Shown piece after piece: positions 42,677-51,154 of a stretch of DNA of 58,346 bases; the stretch's first letter is position 1, and every line of letters begins with the position of its first letter. A model generated the notes under the pieces. That model worked only from the letters and a program-made list of their open reading frames with translations. It was not told the DNA's origin and did no database searches. The stretch is from a virus. The position numbers and the translations under genes are program-made. Location of the stretch: positions 1 to 58,346 of IMG/VR virus record IMGVR_UViG_3300025769_000128; one strand, given 5' to 3'.

Positions 42677-43329
42677 TTTACTGCAGAAATACCAAGCACT
42701 GTTAGATCGTAATTTAGTCTTCTTCGTATTAACTCAAATTTATTACGATCAAGCGTGTTATTTATTAATTCTTCTTCTGCAATCTCAATAGAAGGCTTGT
42801 ATGATAATTGCATGTGTAGATCAACCTCTTCTTTTGTTTCCGGCAGATCAATGTTTGATGGGGACTTAAATAGATTTAAACCAGTTTGTTGTTGTATCAT
42901 CTCTAACTGCTGCTTAGCCATCATGTCACGCATAAGATTAGCGGCGTAGTTAGTTCTCTTTTTTATTGATTCAGGATCTTGAGCGTAAGCGTTAATTTTG
43001 TATCTTTTTTCAGACATACCATTAACGATAATGTCAACAAACTTTGCTACAACTGGAACTGGTCTCCAATCAAGATTCAAATACGAAAGATCACCATTAA
43101 TGGAAAGCTCGTCTTTATATTTTTGTATTGACTGCTCTCCTCTTGCGTATAGTCTTAAGTTATGAAAATTACTCCAGTTTGTCATAAAGCGATTACCTGG
43201 TCTACCTTGACCAAACCATTCGCCTTCAATTGCTCTGGCAACTTGATAACCATAATCCATGCTAGCCTTCTCAGCGTCACTGACCACTTGGCTTGGAAAT
43301 GCACTTTTAGGATTAGTATTAAGCTTCAT
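42529..43329 (-). CDS. portal protein, N-terminal part (frame split), 266 aa
   Basis: The first 255 residues of the portal (with RPGNRFMTNWSNFHNLRLYA at about 41-60), continuing until the duplicated segment. The last 11 residues are a frameshift product. It lies 11 bases after the terminase stop. Without the duplication the two parts form one portal of about 801 residues, long for a podovirus but normal for crAss-like phages. Confidence 0.85.
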   Translation of the reverse strand: MKLNTNPKSAFPSQVVSDAEKASMDYGYQVARAIEGEWFGQGRPGNRFMTNWSNFHNLRLYARGEQSIQKYKDELSINGDLSYLNLDWRPVPVVAKFVDIIVNGMSEKRYKINAYAQDPESIKKRTNYAANLMRDMMAKQQLEMIQQQTGLNLFKSPSNIDLPETKEEVDLHMQLSYKPSIEIAEEELINNTLDRNKFELIRRRLNYDLTVLGISAVKTQWTKASGIEIKYCDPAKMVWSYTEDPNFEDLYYVGEEHNGQKQVVLK

Positions 43330-43340
43330 TTATAATCTAT

Positions 43341-45566
43341 TTAATCTATAATTTTAGATATTGAACCAGAGTTATCATATCTTTTGAAACCCAAGCTAAT
43401 ATTTTTTCTTACAACTTTATTTACTGGTGCATATAAGTTTTTATTACATGCCATAATAGCTAAACCAGAACTTATCGTAGCATCAAACTTAGTTCTTCTA
43501 TTTATATCAAATCTAGCCCACTCTTGTAATGTGCGATCAAAATACATGTCACCATATTCTCCGTCACCTATAATACCAACTGCTTCATTGATATATGACT
43601 CAATTGCAGCAGCGTGGGCTTGTTTTATATCTTCACTAGAGTTTGGTATTCCACCAATATCTCTTTCTGTTATAGATAGTTTGTTATAAACTTTATCTGG
43701 TCTGTTCATAGAAAAACCTCTATAACCTCTTCGTTTGATATAATATAAAAGTCTTGGTTTATTATTTTCTGCAAGCAATGGCATACCATAAAAAACAATC
43801 GCCATTAATACATCTTCAAAAAATATTTCTGCGGTTTGTGGTCTAGCTATATATTCTAAAAAGAAGTGCTCTGGTGGAGCATCTTCCATTGAAAACTTTG
43901 TTTTGCCGTGCAAAGAGCCTTTCGATCCTCTACCATCCACTGTTCCAGATATATCATATGGATCGCATCCAAAAGCCCCAACGTGCTCATTACCAGGATA
44001 TTTAGTTCCGTTTTTGACTATAATCCTATTTTGTAAATTGCTTGGTGGCACCCATGATATTAAAAATCTACCATCATTGTTTGGTACAAAGATAACATTA
44101 CTGTCTTGAATACCATTTTCCCAATGAAAAGAACCCCTTGTTAATATACTAGTATTTCTCAGGTCCTGATTATAATCTATCTGCTCGTAGATTTTTTGTA
44201 AATTAAATATCGACTGTTTTGCCTCATCTCTAAACGCGTGTTCTTCTGTTCTTGGAAACTGTCGATAAAATTCATTTAGTGCATCTTGATCATCTTTTAA
44301 ACCTTCTGCTTCATTAATCCAATAATCAATAACACCTAACCTTATTTTTTCACCATGAAAACTTATTTTCGGTATTTCTGGTGTATCAAAAACTGGCATA
44401 CCATACTTGTCCATAAATCCTTCATAGTTCCACTCCATTGGTATAAATAAACTATAAAGTCCAGACTTTGTCTGCCCGTTTTTATCTCTTTTAGTAACGT
44501 CTGAATCGTAGTATAATTTTTTAAAGTTTTCTCCTCCTTTATCTAAAGCATTTGATGTGCTACCCATCATACACTTACCAACGATTCTACCGCCAAGTCT
44601 CATTGTGGTTTTTGTTACTCTCCAGTTGTTCAATATATTTTCTGGTTTCTCCCATTTACCAGATTCATCATGAACTAATAAAACTAGTTTTTCACCATCA
44701 TAAGAGTTATCAGCAGTGTTTTTCCAATCTATTGTTGTATCAAGACCTTCAAGCTCTTCTTGCTCAGTCTTTGATTCAATTTTTCTTCTAGTTAATTTAG
44801 ATGCAGGTACTCTATATGACAATTCAGTTTTTGGTCGATCCATACCATCCTGTATAGGTTTGAAGAAGAAAGGATAATTGGTTGACATAGGCACAACCTT
44901 GTCGGTGAAAAGTTTTTTTGCATCTGGTCCAGTTTTAGAAAGTATTCCAAATCTACTATCACTTGAAATAGTAGCCAAATTAACTATTTCAGAAGCAGCC
45001 ATAAATGAAAAACCAGATCGTCTATTTTTTAAATAGCATAATCCATATGATCTATCATCAGCTTTACATGCCTCCCAAAATATAAAGAATAATCTATTTG
45101 ACTCTCTAAATTCAGCTTCACCAACATCAATCTTAGTCCACTGCAAATACATATAATGTGTGCCAGTGATATACGTATTTATTCCATTGTTCTTAAACCA
45201 AAAACCATCATCGCGTCGTTCAAACTCTTCATTAATATAACTATGATATTTTTCTTTGAATTCTTCTGGGTAATCTCTCCAATCAAAAACACTTTTTATT
45301 CTGTTAAGATCTTTATGCTTTGGAAGTCTTTCCCAATATTGATCTTCTTTTTTATTTGATCTACTATATACTTTACTTGGCTCTTTAGGCAGCGCTATTT
45401 TAACGTTTTGTATTTCGTATATGTCACCTATTTGACCAGTTTTGCTTATGACGACAATGTCGTACTCATCATCATAACCATACTTCCATTTTTTATATCT
45501 ATTTAACTTATCAAGCTTTGTCTGCTTAATAGGTTGAATAATTTTATATAATGATTGTTCGTACAT
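43341..45566 (-). CDS. terL: terminase large subunit, 741 aa
   Basis: The ATPase domain has a Walker A-type loop CYLKNRRSGFSFMAA at about residues 172-186 and Walker B KLVLLVHDESG at about 293-303, followed by a coupling motif CMMGSTSN. The nuclease domain (RNase H-like) has GAFGCDPYDISG at about 528-539 with the first catalytic Asp. The N-terminal 140 residues are unusually long, as in crAss-like terminases. It drives packaging of DNA through the portal. It overlaps the small-subunit candidate by one base. Confidence 0.93.
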   Translation of the reverse strand: MYEQSLYKIIQPIKQTKLDKLNRYKKWKYGYDDEYDIVVISKTGQIGDIYEIQNVKIALPKEPSKVYSRSNKKEDQYWERLPKHKDLNRIKSVFDWRDYPEEFKEKYHSYINEEFERRDDGFWFKNNGINTYITGTHYMYLQWTKIDVGEAEFRESNRLFFIFWEACKADDRSYGLCYLKNRRSGFSFMAASEIVNLATISSDSRFGILSKTGPDAKKLFTDKVVPMSTNYPFFFKPIQDGMDRPKTELSYRVPASKLTRRKIESKTEQEELEGLDTTIDWKNTADNSYDGEKLVLLVHDESGKWEKPENILNNWRVTKTTMRLGGRIVGKCMMGSTSNALDKGGENFKKLYYDSDVTKRDKNGQTKSGLYSLFIPMEWNYEGFMDKYGMPVFDTPEIPKISFHGEKIRLGVIDYWINEAEGLKDDQDALNEFYRQFPRTEEHAFRDEAKQSIFNLQKIYEQIDYNQDLRNTSILTRGSFHWENGIQDSNVIFVPNNDGRFLISWVPPSNLQNRIIVKNGTKYPGNEHVGAFGCDPYDISGTVDGRGSKGSLHGKTKFSMEDAPPEHFFLEYIARPQTAEIFFEDVLMAIVFYGMPLLAENNKPRLLYYIKRRGYRGFSMNRPDKVYNKLSITERDIGGIPNSSEDIKQAHAAAIESYINEAVGIIGDGEYGDMYFDRTLQEWARFDINRRTKFDATISSGLAIMACNKNLYAPVNKVVRKNISLGFKRYDNSGSISKIID

Positions 45567-45850
45567 TATTTTTTAGATCTCTTCTCTGCGAACCCAGTGA
45601 ACACTGCTTCTTTCTTTTCCTCTTCTTCTGGTTTACCACCTTCAAGTGCTAAGTTCTCCTCTTCAATGCGCTTTAGTATTTCAAAGGCATCGAATATTGC
45701 GAGTTTCTTTGTAGCAGCGGCATTTTTAAGTCTATCAGCAGATACATCTTCATCGGTATCTACTATTGGTTCTTTAGCTACCTTGATTAATTCATCAACT
45801 GCCACTCGTCCAGCTTGGATTATATTCTTGCGTGTTTCTTTTGTTTCCAT
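45566..45850 (-). CDS. terminase small subunit candidate, 94 aa
   Basis: The start at 45850 (METKETRKNIIQAGRVAVDE) is preferred to the upstream MFFLMET. The 94-residue protein is helical, with LKNAAATKKLAIFDAFEILK at about 45-64 and a very charged C-terminus. Small terminases in this group have this size and Ala/Lys-rich helices and precede terL, as here. No HTH is obvious, so the call is by context. Confidence 0.65.
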   Translation of the reverse strand: METKETRKNIIQAGRVAVDELIKVAKEPIVDTDEDVSADRLKNAAATKKLAIFDAFEILKRIEEENLALEGGKPEEEEKKEAVFTGFAEKRSKK

Positions 45851-46394
45851 GAGAAAGAACAATATTATTAGATTTCATACAATATAAAAGCTTGCCATCA
45901 AAAATAAACTCAAATTCTGAGTCAGGTGTAAAGCAAACTAGATCACCTTCATTAATGTCTAAAGACTTATTACCGTATATTAAAATACCATGTAATGGCT
46001 TTTCAATATTTGTGGTATTGTCGTCTGCTTTAATTGGTTGAACAAAACAATAATCTTGATATGTCTTCCAATCACCATCTATATTTTTATAAGCATATAT
46101 TTGCTCTTGAGAGACAGCATACATACCGTTAAACATGTAACTTCTACTGTCTTTTTCGTTGCCCCTAACATCGTAGAATCTTCTAAACACATTATGATGC
46201 ACTATGACCTCATTTCCCGGCTCTAGATTAGTTTCTATTGCCTTTGGTGTAGCAATGATCTCAGCGTGTCTATTAACGTTTCTAAATGACTCTATTCGCG
46301 TATTAGTTACAAAGTCTTTACCAGCTAGTTTTTTAGTATTGTTATACCTTTCACCAATTGGTTTTACTATAAAATCGTACAGACTATTCATCAA
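45795..46394 (-). CDS. GroES-like beta-barrel protein, 199 aa
   Basis: Residues about 55-160 show the GroES-type pattern LEPGNEVIVHHNVFRRFYDV followed by YAVSQEQIYAYK and DYCFVQPI. The length is about twice GroES. Proteins like this appear in marine phages next to terminase genes and may act as co-chaperonins for capsid folding with phage or host GroEL. A separate, canonical-size GroES lies at 54271-54531. It overlaps the terminase small-subunit candidate by 56 bases. Confidence 0.65.
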   Translation of the reverse strand: MMNSLYDFIVKPIGERYNNTKKLAGKDFVTNTRIESFRNVNRHAEIIATPKAIETNLEPGNEVIVHHNVFRRFYDVRGNEKDSRSYMFNGMYAVSQEQIYAYKNIDGDWKTYQDYCFVQPIKADDNTTNIEKPLHGILIYGNKSLDINEGDLVCFTPDSEFEFIFDGKLLYCMKSNNIVLSHGNKRNTQEYNPSWTSGS

Positions 46395-46624
46395 TAATTC
46401 AAATCGTACTCAACTGATATGGCCATGTTGTGATTAAACTTTTTCCATGGCAAAACGTCGTCATCTTTTTTTATGAATATACTATAAGAGTTTTCTTGTT
46501 CATCAAATAGAATATTGCAAATTTCATGACCACCATACACTTGCTGACCCACAGCATAGTGCATTGCATCGTTTTTATAATCAGATCCAATACTTATTTT
46601 TCTAATAATACTATTTATTTTCAT
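46391..46624 (-). CDS. conserved small protein, 77 aa
   Basis: A 77-residue protein (MKINSIIRKISIGSDYKNDA then MHYAVGQQVYGGHEICNIL), a type I recall from marine Bacteroidota phages, always near terminase and GroES-like genes. It overlaps the GroES-like start (ATGA type). Beta-strand-like with no catalytic motif; function unknown. Confidence 0.7.
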   Translation of the reverse strand: MKINSIIRKISIGSDYKNDAMHYAVGQQVYGGHEICNILFDEQENSYSIFIKKDDDVLPWKKFNHNMAISVEYDLNY

Positions 46625-46844
46625 TATTCAACTCAGTATATGATCCATCTGATAAATCAATACTAATTGAACCGTACTTCTCTTCTAGTCCTTTACGTGT
46701 ATTATTAGACTCTTCTATTAAATTTGAATACGAATTAATTAGTTGTGATTTTTGCAACTCGATGTTTGCGATCTGTCCAACTATAGTGTCAATTTTATTT
46801 CGTTGATCTAGTATAAGATCAAGCTCTTCTTTTTCGATTTTCAT
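46611..46844 (-). CDS. coiled-coil protein, 77 aa
   Basis: A 77-residue helical protein (LDLILDQRNKIDTIVGQIA and QKSQLINSYSNLIEESN) that overlaps the previous gene by 14 bases. It is preceded by a 22-base A/T leader that is identical to the one upstream of groEL, so the two genes may share control. Function unknown. Confidence 0.65.
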   Translation of the reverse strand: MKIEKEELDLILDQRNKIDTIVGQIANIELQKSQLINSYSNLIEESNNTRKGLEEKYGSISIDLSDGSYTELNNENK

Positions 46845-46860
46845 TTAATTAAATTTAATT
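46839..46860 (-). promoter_or_regulatory. shared A/T leader, copy at 46844 start
   Basis: 22 bases spanning the start codon, reading AATTAAATTTAATTAA then ATGAAA on the minus strand, identical to 56057-56078 before groEL. The block is palindromic (AATTAAATTTAATT). Confidence 0.5.
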
Positions 46861-46870
46861 TGTATTAGTT

Positions 46871-47068
46871 TTAAATATCTAACGGGTCTGGATTATAGGG
46901 AGTAATTGAGTCTACCTCCGTATATGTCCAACCCTGCTCATCAACCAATGATTTAAAGTTGTCGGTAATAAACCAACCCTCTTCGCAGTTGATTAGCTTT
47001 AAATAGCTACCGTCACCGATTGCTGGTGATGTGCTTTCTGTATAATTTGTTTCAAATAATAAATACAT
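46871..47068 (-). CDS. hypothetical protein, 65 aa
   Basis: A 65-residue acidic protein with a Trp/Tyr-rich strand pattern (YLKLINCEEGWFITDNFKSL). It starts three bases before the end of the adhesin gene, consistent with one operon. No family recognised. Confidence 0.65.
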   Translation of the reverse strand: MYLLFETNYTESTSPAIGDGSYLKLINCEEGWFITDNFKSLVDEQGWTYTEVDSITPYNPDPLDI

Positions 47069-47071
47069 ATC

Positions 47072-48664
47072 TTATCTGTTTAATGCTGTGTTGTAAGTTG
47101 TGATTGCGTCATAAAGGTCTTGGGCTTGATTAGCTGTAAGTCCTAGTCCGATGTGCGCAAAGTTTATAGTGCACGTTGCGAAAAATGTAGGTGAGTTATT
47201 CGTGTTAGATGTGCCTAAAAAGTATGTATATGTAGATTGACCTGTTGATGCAATGTCGTTAGTTGAAATATCCGCAGCATCCTTAAATAGGTTAGATGTG
47301 GTTGAACTGTCTCTATTAGCTATGTAATGTCCCGTGGTTAGCCCCCCCGAAAAATTTTTACCTGATGCGTTGTTCACACTCCAATATGTATTAGCTGTAA
47401 ACTCCGTTATAGAATTATAGTAGTTGGGCGAGGTAGTCCTTGACGCCATTACCGTGCTGTTACCTGACGTGTACGCTTGTAGATTTAACCCAAAAGCGTG
47501 GCTATCCTGATTACCTACGGATGGCGCATACCCCGTATCTCCATATTGCGTAGACCCATTAAACGCTACCCCCGCGCTAGAATGTGTGGGATTATTCCAC
47601 CAAGTTATGTTATAGTTTGTTGGATCTTTAAGGTTGTATGCCGCTGCTGAAAGTGACGTTGGTGAAACAGGGTAAATAGCGTTCATATCGCTCCACACAT
47701 CTGTGTTATTAGTCGTGCTTCCTGTACCTTTTAAATCCTTCACTAGCTGGTTTACGGCTTCACATTCAGCCCTAGATGTAATACCCGCGGATGATATGTA
47801 AGCAGCAGCATCAGGGTCGCTAACCAACACCGTAGTGTTGTAACGCACAATAGCATCATCTAAGTCGGCAACCGCTGTGGCATTTAGTCCTTTTAGGATA
47901 ATTAAACCAAACCCCATTTCAAATGCCGTGAAGTTCTGACCCCCACTACCGTTGTTTTGTGCGCCTACAAATAATGATAGATTGACAGGTGTTCCACTAC
48001 TTTCCGAAAGCTTTGTTCCTAATGACGTTGCATTCAAGTAATTCGTTCTTCCACCATTCGCTAATCTATTAGCACTAACAATCATACGTCCTTGATATGT
48101 TCCACCTGTGCTAGTCACCCACCTACCACCACTAGTGTTGTGGATGTCTTGGTAAAGACTGCCGCTGTTTAATAACATTTGAGTCCTACTTCCTGTTGAT
48201 AAAAAAGCGGACATCAACCCAACCGCTGTTACACTTGCATTCACTATTTGCATACCAAGTGTGAGGTCATAACCATTAGCCAATGATGCCGTGCTAGGGT
48301 TGAAGCCAGTATCTCCGTATTGAGTAGCACCGTTAAAAGTAACGCCTGTCGATGCGTGTGTTGGGCTATTTGCCCAAGTCATATTGAAGCTAGTGGTATC
48401 GCGTAGATTGTAAGCTGATGCTGCCAGACTAGTTGGACTGATAGGATAAAATGCCGCAGCATCTGTCCACAGGTTTGTGCCATTTGGTGTGCTTCCTGTA
48501 CCTTTCAAGTCAAGCACTAATTGATTAACTGCATCCTTTTCAGTAGTATCTGTAATACCCGCCGCTGTAAAATATGCTAATGCGTCAGGATCATAGCTAG
48601 GACCACCTCCAAAGCCACTTATCTTACCACTAATAGAATCACTTATACCAAGTCCTATAGACAT
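47072..48664 (-). CDS. adhesin with two LamG-like domains, 530 aa
   Basis: Two tandem copies of a roughly 245-residue module: each starts with DPDAxAYxxxAGIT then an xAVNQLVxDLKGTGS helix, followed by a Trp/Asn beta-sandwich (SPTSLAASAYNLRDTTSFN then TQYGDTGFNPS) and ends with GLxAxxxxDLxDAIxxYNT. This is the common pattern of concanavalin-like (LamG) receptor-binding domains at phage tails of Bacteroidota. A third copy, broken, is at 57092-57890. Surface adhesion to host glycans is inferred. Confidence 0.8.
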   Translation of the reverse strand: MSIGLGISDSISGKISGFGGGPSYDPDALAYFTAAGITDTTEKDAVNQLVLDLKGTGSTPNGTNLWTDAAAFYPISPTSLAASAYNLRDTTSFNMTWANSPTHASTGVTFNGATQYGDTGFNPSTASLANGYDLTLGMQIVNASVTAVGLMSAFLSTGSRTQMLLNSGSLYQDIHNTSGGRWVTSTGGTYQGRMIVSANRLANGGRTNYLNATSLGTKLSESSGTPVNLSLFVGAQNNGSGGQNFTAFEMGFGLIILKGLNATAVADLDDAIVRYNTTVLVSDPDAAAYISSAGITSRAECEAVNQLVKDLKGTGSTTNNTDVWSDMNAIYPVSPTSLSAAAYNLKDPTNYNITWWNNPTHSSAGVAFNGSTQYGDTGYAPSVGNQDSHAFGLNLQAYTSGNSTVMASRTTSPNYYNSITEFTANTYWSVNNASGKNFSGGLTTGHYIANRDSSTTSNLFKDAADISTNDIASTGQSTYTYFLGTSNTNNSPTFFATCTINFAHIGLGLTANQAQDLYDAITTYNTALNR

Positions 48665-48669
48665 AGTTA

Positions 48670-48936
48670 TTATTTTACACCAATAATGGCAGTTGCAGTT
48701 GTGTCAGTTGCTAGTACATAGTCTACTACGATTGGTAGAAAAGTACCATCTGGAATATTAGTAAAAGTAATAGCGTCAGCAAGTTCTGATTTTCCAGCCA
48801 TTAATACCTTTACGTTACCAGTACCACCAATATAAAGGATACAGCTATTTAGTCTTGTTGCAGCACTAATTGTATTACTGGGTGTAACGCTAAACGCGTC
48901 TGTTCCAAAGTCTGGTTGATTTACGAATTGTCCCAT
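48670..48936 (-). CDS. small beta-rich structural protein, 88 aa
   Basis: An 88-residue protein (DFGTDAFSVTPSNTISAATR, then LYIGGTGNVKVLMAGK, ITFTNIPDGTFLPIVVDYVL). I recognise this as a recurrent phage structural protein often seen near tail fibres, perhaps a spike cap or decoration. It is six bases from the adhesin gene and has no export signal. Confidence 0.7.
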   Translation of the reverse strand: MGQFVNQPDFGTDAFSVTPSNTISAATRLNSCILYIGGTGNVKVLMAGKSELADAITFTNIPDGTFLPIVVDYVLATDTTATAIIGVK

Positions 48937-48937
48937 T

Positions 48938-49282
48938 TTATATGTTATATTTATCGTCTCCGAATTTAGTTCCTGATTTCATGTACGCTTCTCGCTCCCA
49001 CTCAGTATTTTCTGCTCGAGCTACAAAGTTAAGATTTTTATTATATTTTTTACCTTTCCAATAAATATTTTCACCATCATAGTCAAGATCACCTCTTTCT
49101 ATCTGGTCGATATGCACGCGCTCGTGTTTAATAACCTCTTTCATAAACTTCGGATGAAGCTTAGAATTAATAACTATCGTGCCATTTTTATTTGTTTGAC
49201 CTAATATACCTGGACCTAGATCTTCTAAATGAACAGATGGACCAGAAATATCATATGGTGTCTTATTTAGCTTAAAAGCCAT
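48938..49282 (-). CDS. HExxH metallopeptidase-like protein, 114 aa
   Basis: A 114-residue protein with MKEVIKHERVHIDQIERGDL at about residues 47-66: HERVH matches HExxH, the zinc-binding motif of metallopeptidases, and the third ligand may be a nearby His or Glu. A downstream Trp-rich segment follows (EWEREAYMKSG). It could be a virion protease or an inactive relative. It overlaps the next gene by one base. Confidence 0.65.
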   Translation of the reverse strand: MAFKLNKTPYDISGPSVHLEDLGPGILGQTNKNGTIVINSKLHPKFMKEVIKHERVHIDQIERGDLDYDGENIYWKGKKYNKNLNFVARAENTEWEREAYMKSGTKFGDDKYNI

Positions 49283-49608
49283 TACTTGCTTCTATTATGC
49301 TTACAAATAGCTGGCTTACCTTTCATTGGCAAACTAGCAGCAACTTTTTTTGTAACCTCAGGATTTGCTTTCATTAGTTTCTCAAGACCAGTTTGTTTAA
49401 TTCCACTTTTCATAGAAATTTTTTCAGAAAGTTTTTTACCAGCAGCGCTAATGATAGCACTTTTAATTATTGGCATGGCAAGAGCTGCTAATGCTCCAAC
49501 TGCATAAATTCCTGATCTTTTAGACTTCATATGAGCTCCGTGTTTCATTGATGGCTTAGTAGCGCCATACATGTAAGCTCCTTTCATTGATGGTTTATTA
49601 TAAGGCAT
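49282..49608 (-). CDS. small basic Lys/Met-rich protein with a hydrophobic core, 108 aa
   Basis: The start at 49608 (MPYNKPSMKGAYMYGATKPS) is preferred, as the upstream residues lie in another gene. The protein is basic, with one hydrophobic span near residues 33-55 (GIYAVGALAALAMPIIKSAI). It belongs to a run of small basic genes typical of late regions in marine Bacteroidota phages. Function unknown. Confidence 0.65.
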   Translation of the reverse strand: MPYNKPSMKGAYMYGATKPSMKHGAHMKSKRSGIYAVGALAALAMPIIKSAIISAAGKKLSEKISMKSGIKQTGLEKLMKANPEVTKKVAASLPMKGKPAICKHNRSK

Positions 49609-49609
49609 T

Positions 49610-49891
49610 TTATTTTTGTTTTTTAGTTTTACGTTTAGATGAAGCACCACAGGGTTCCCCAGTTTTTACATTTATCCAATTTTCTTTTTCAAACCAATCG
49701 CGTAATGTTGCTCCAGGTTTTCTAGCACCTTTTACAAAACTTTTACTTGATCTTTTATATTTACCGCTTTTAGCGGCAGATTCTTTTGCTCGCACAACTG
49801 CATCGCGCTCAGATTTACTCATGCTTCTTACTTTAGAAGCTGGCAAACAAACTTTTTTTGTTCCTCCTCCCTTGACTTTACTTTTTGCCAT
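49610..49891 (-). CDS. small basic conserved protein, 93 aa
   Basis: Start at 49891 (MAKSKVKGGGTKKVCLPASK) is preferred to the upstream frame. It contains RSMSKSERDAVVRAKESAAK and KPGATLRDWFEKENWINVKT, a pattern I recall from marine and crAss-like phages (a DUF of basic late proteins). Probably a nucleic-acid-binding or virion-packaged protein. The preferred start overlaps the upstream gene (stop at 49878) by 14 bases. Confidence 0.7.
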   Translation of the reverse strand: MAKSKVKGGGTKKVCLPASKVRSMSKSERDAVVRAKESAAKSGKYKRSSKSFVKGARKPGATLRDWFEKENWINVKTGEPCGASSKRKTKKQK

Positions 49892-50045
49892 TATTCTTTT
49901 TCTTACCCATTTTACCCGGGCCACCAGCTCTAGTACAACGAACGCCCCAACCAGAAGCATATGCGCTAGGCCATACATCAAATTTTTTCTTAGCTGCTGC
50001 TTTACACGCTGAAGATATTTTAGTTCGTTTAATCTTTTCAGCCAT
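49878..50045 (-). CDS. small basic Cys-containing protein, 55 aa
   Basis: Start at 50045 (MAEKIKRTKISSACKAAAKK) is chosen because it overlaps the neighbour naturally. The 55-residue protein is Lys-rich with a conserved SAYASGWGVRCTRAGGPG segment, seen in the same family of small late proteins. Function unknown. Confidence 0.65.
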   Translation of the reverse strand: MAEKIKRTKISSACKAAAKKKFDVWPSAYASGWGVRCTRAGGPGKMGKKKNNGKK

Positions 50046-50202
50046 TTTTGTATTTTTTAGGAAAAAGCATATTAAGAGCTTCTTGTCTTCCTTCACATCC
50101 ACATGGAACATTCAACCCATTTGATACGCGATCAACAATACTCTTAATACCAGTTTTTTCAGTAAATCTAGCTATATCATCACCCAATCCTCTTGACTTC
50201 AT
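50038..50202 (-). CDS. small conserved protein with CxC, 54 aa
   Basis: A 54-residue frame (MKSRGLGDDIARFTEKTGIK ... NVPCGCEGRQEALNMLFPKK). The CGC and Lys-containing end is a pattern I recall in small marine phage proteins: RGLGD, then xTGIKxxV, then CGCxxRxxxLNxLFP. It begins in a TAATG overlap with the previous gene. Confidence 0.6.
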   Translation of the reverse strand: MKSRGLGDDIARFTEKTGIKSIVDRVSNGLNVPCGCEGRQEALNMLFPKKYKNG

Positions 50203-50396
50203 TAGTTAAGGCTTTTTTTGCATTTAGCTTTTGGATCAATTTTTTCTTGCAGTTTTTTAGACAACTCTTTATAATGAAATAGATAAACACTGTCTTTTGT
50301 GTGAGACTTACCAGTCATTATTTTACCATCAGCATCTTTATGCACTTTACCGCAAAATAACTTACCTTCTTTTGTGTAATGTGGTTTACCTTTCAT
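50202..50396 (-). CDS. small basic His/Lys protein, 64 aa
   Basis: A 64-residue basic protein (MKGKPHYTKEGKLFCGKVHK ... DPKAKCKKSLN) in the late cluster of small genes. It has Cys and His but no convincing zinc-finger spacing. It overlaps both neighbours at stop and start codons, a sign of translational coupling. Confidence 0.65.
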   Translation of the reverse strand: MKGKPHYTKEGKLFCGKVHKDADGKIMTGKSHTKDSVYLFHYKELSKKLQEKIDPKAKCKKSLN

Positions 50397-50692
50397 TAGT
50401 ATTTTCCTCTAACACCAGACGGTGATGATTTAGTAGATCCGCCTTTACCAGCCCATAGTTTCTTACATGCCCAATATCTAGCGGTTAATTTATCTTTAGC
50501 CGTACTGCACTTATGTCTAGCTTTAAAACTCTTTCTTGCGGCAGCACTATAATTATGGCCATAACCAGATGCACCAAAATGAATTAGCTTTTCCTTGCCA
50601 CCTTGGCAAGCTTTTACCATCATCTTTTTACCAGCCTTGCTAGATTTGCGAGGCTTATTACAAGACATGCTTGATTTATCTACTCTAGCCAT
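50396..50692 (-). CDS. small basic conserved protein, 98 aa
   Basis: A 98-residue Lys/Ser-rich protein with KACQGGKEKLIHFGASGYGH at about 27-46, KSFKARHKCSTAKDKLTARY at about 53-72 and a Trp pair (YWACKKLWAGKGG). This is a common, uncharacterised protein of marine and crAss-like phages. It could be a DNA- or RNA-binding virion component. It abuts the spanin candidate. Confidence 0.7.
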   Translation of the reverse strand: MARVDKSSMSCNKPRKSSKAGKKMMVKACQGGKEKLIHFGASGYGHNYSAAARKSFKARHKCSTAKDKLTARYWACKKLWAGKGGSTKSSPSGVRGKY

Positions 50693-51154
50693 TTAAAAAG
50701 GTTTTATAAACTTCCAGCCTATTCTTATAACAAAGGCTACTATTAATATGATAATCACCCAAATAATTGAGCTTTTAAAGTATCTAATTACTTGATCTAC
50801 AATAGTTTCTTTACGTATTACAATTCTTTCAACAGGGATTTCCACTGTTTGTATAATCGTGTCACTTTTGCATTTTCCTTCAATATACGTAGTATCTCCA
50901 ATCCTAACATATTTGATTTCAAGCTTTCCGTTATTGATATACGTCGTGTCTCCAGGCTTGTCAACAAACTGCGTATCATATCTAACTTCAGGAGTAATAA
51001 TAGAAAACGTGTCATGTAATGTATCTTTTTTTAGTAAATCAGGATATTTCTGAGTTAACCTATATATTTTTTTCTCTGCTCTTTTAAGCTTTTTAGCTTC
51101 AGAACAAGATGTTGTCACGAGTAATACAATAAAGTAAATTAATATTTTCTTCAT
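50693..51154 (-). CDS. u-spanin candidate: lipoprotein with C-terminal membrane span, 153 aa
   Basis: The N-terminus is a lipoprotein signal (MKKILIYFIVLLVTTSC, Cys17). The middle (residues 20-120) is basic then beta-rich. The C-terminus has a membrane span at about 128-147 (SSIIWVIIILIVAFVIRIGW). Lipoprotein outer-membrane anchor plus C-terminal inner-membrane span is the unimolecular-spanin architecture that fuses the two membranes at the last step of lysis. It lies close to holin and endolysin. Known in T1 gp11; here inferred from topology. Confidence 0.65.
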   Translation of the reverse strand: MKKILIYFIVLLVTTSCSEAKKLKRAEKKIYRLTQKYPDLLKKDTLHDTFSIITPEVRYDTQFVDKPGDTTYINNGKLEIKYVRIGDTTYIEGKCKSDTIIQTVEIPVERIVIRKETIVDQVIRYFKSSIIWVIIILIVAFVIRIGWKFIKPF

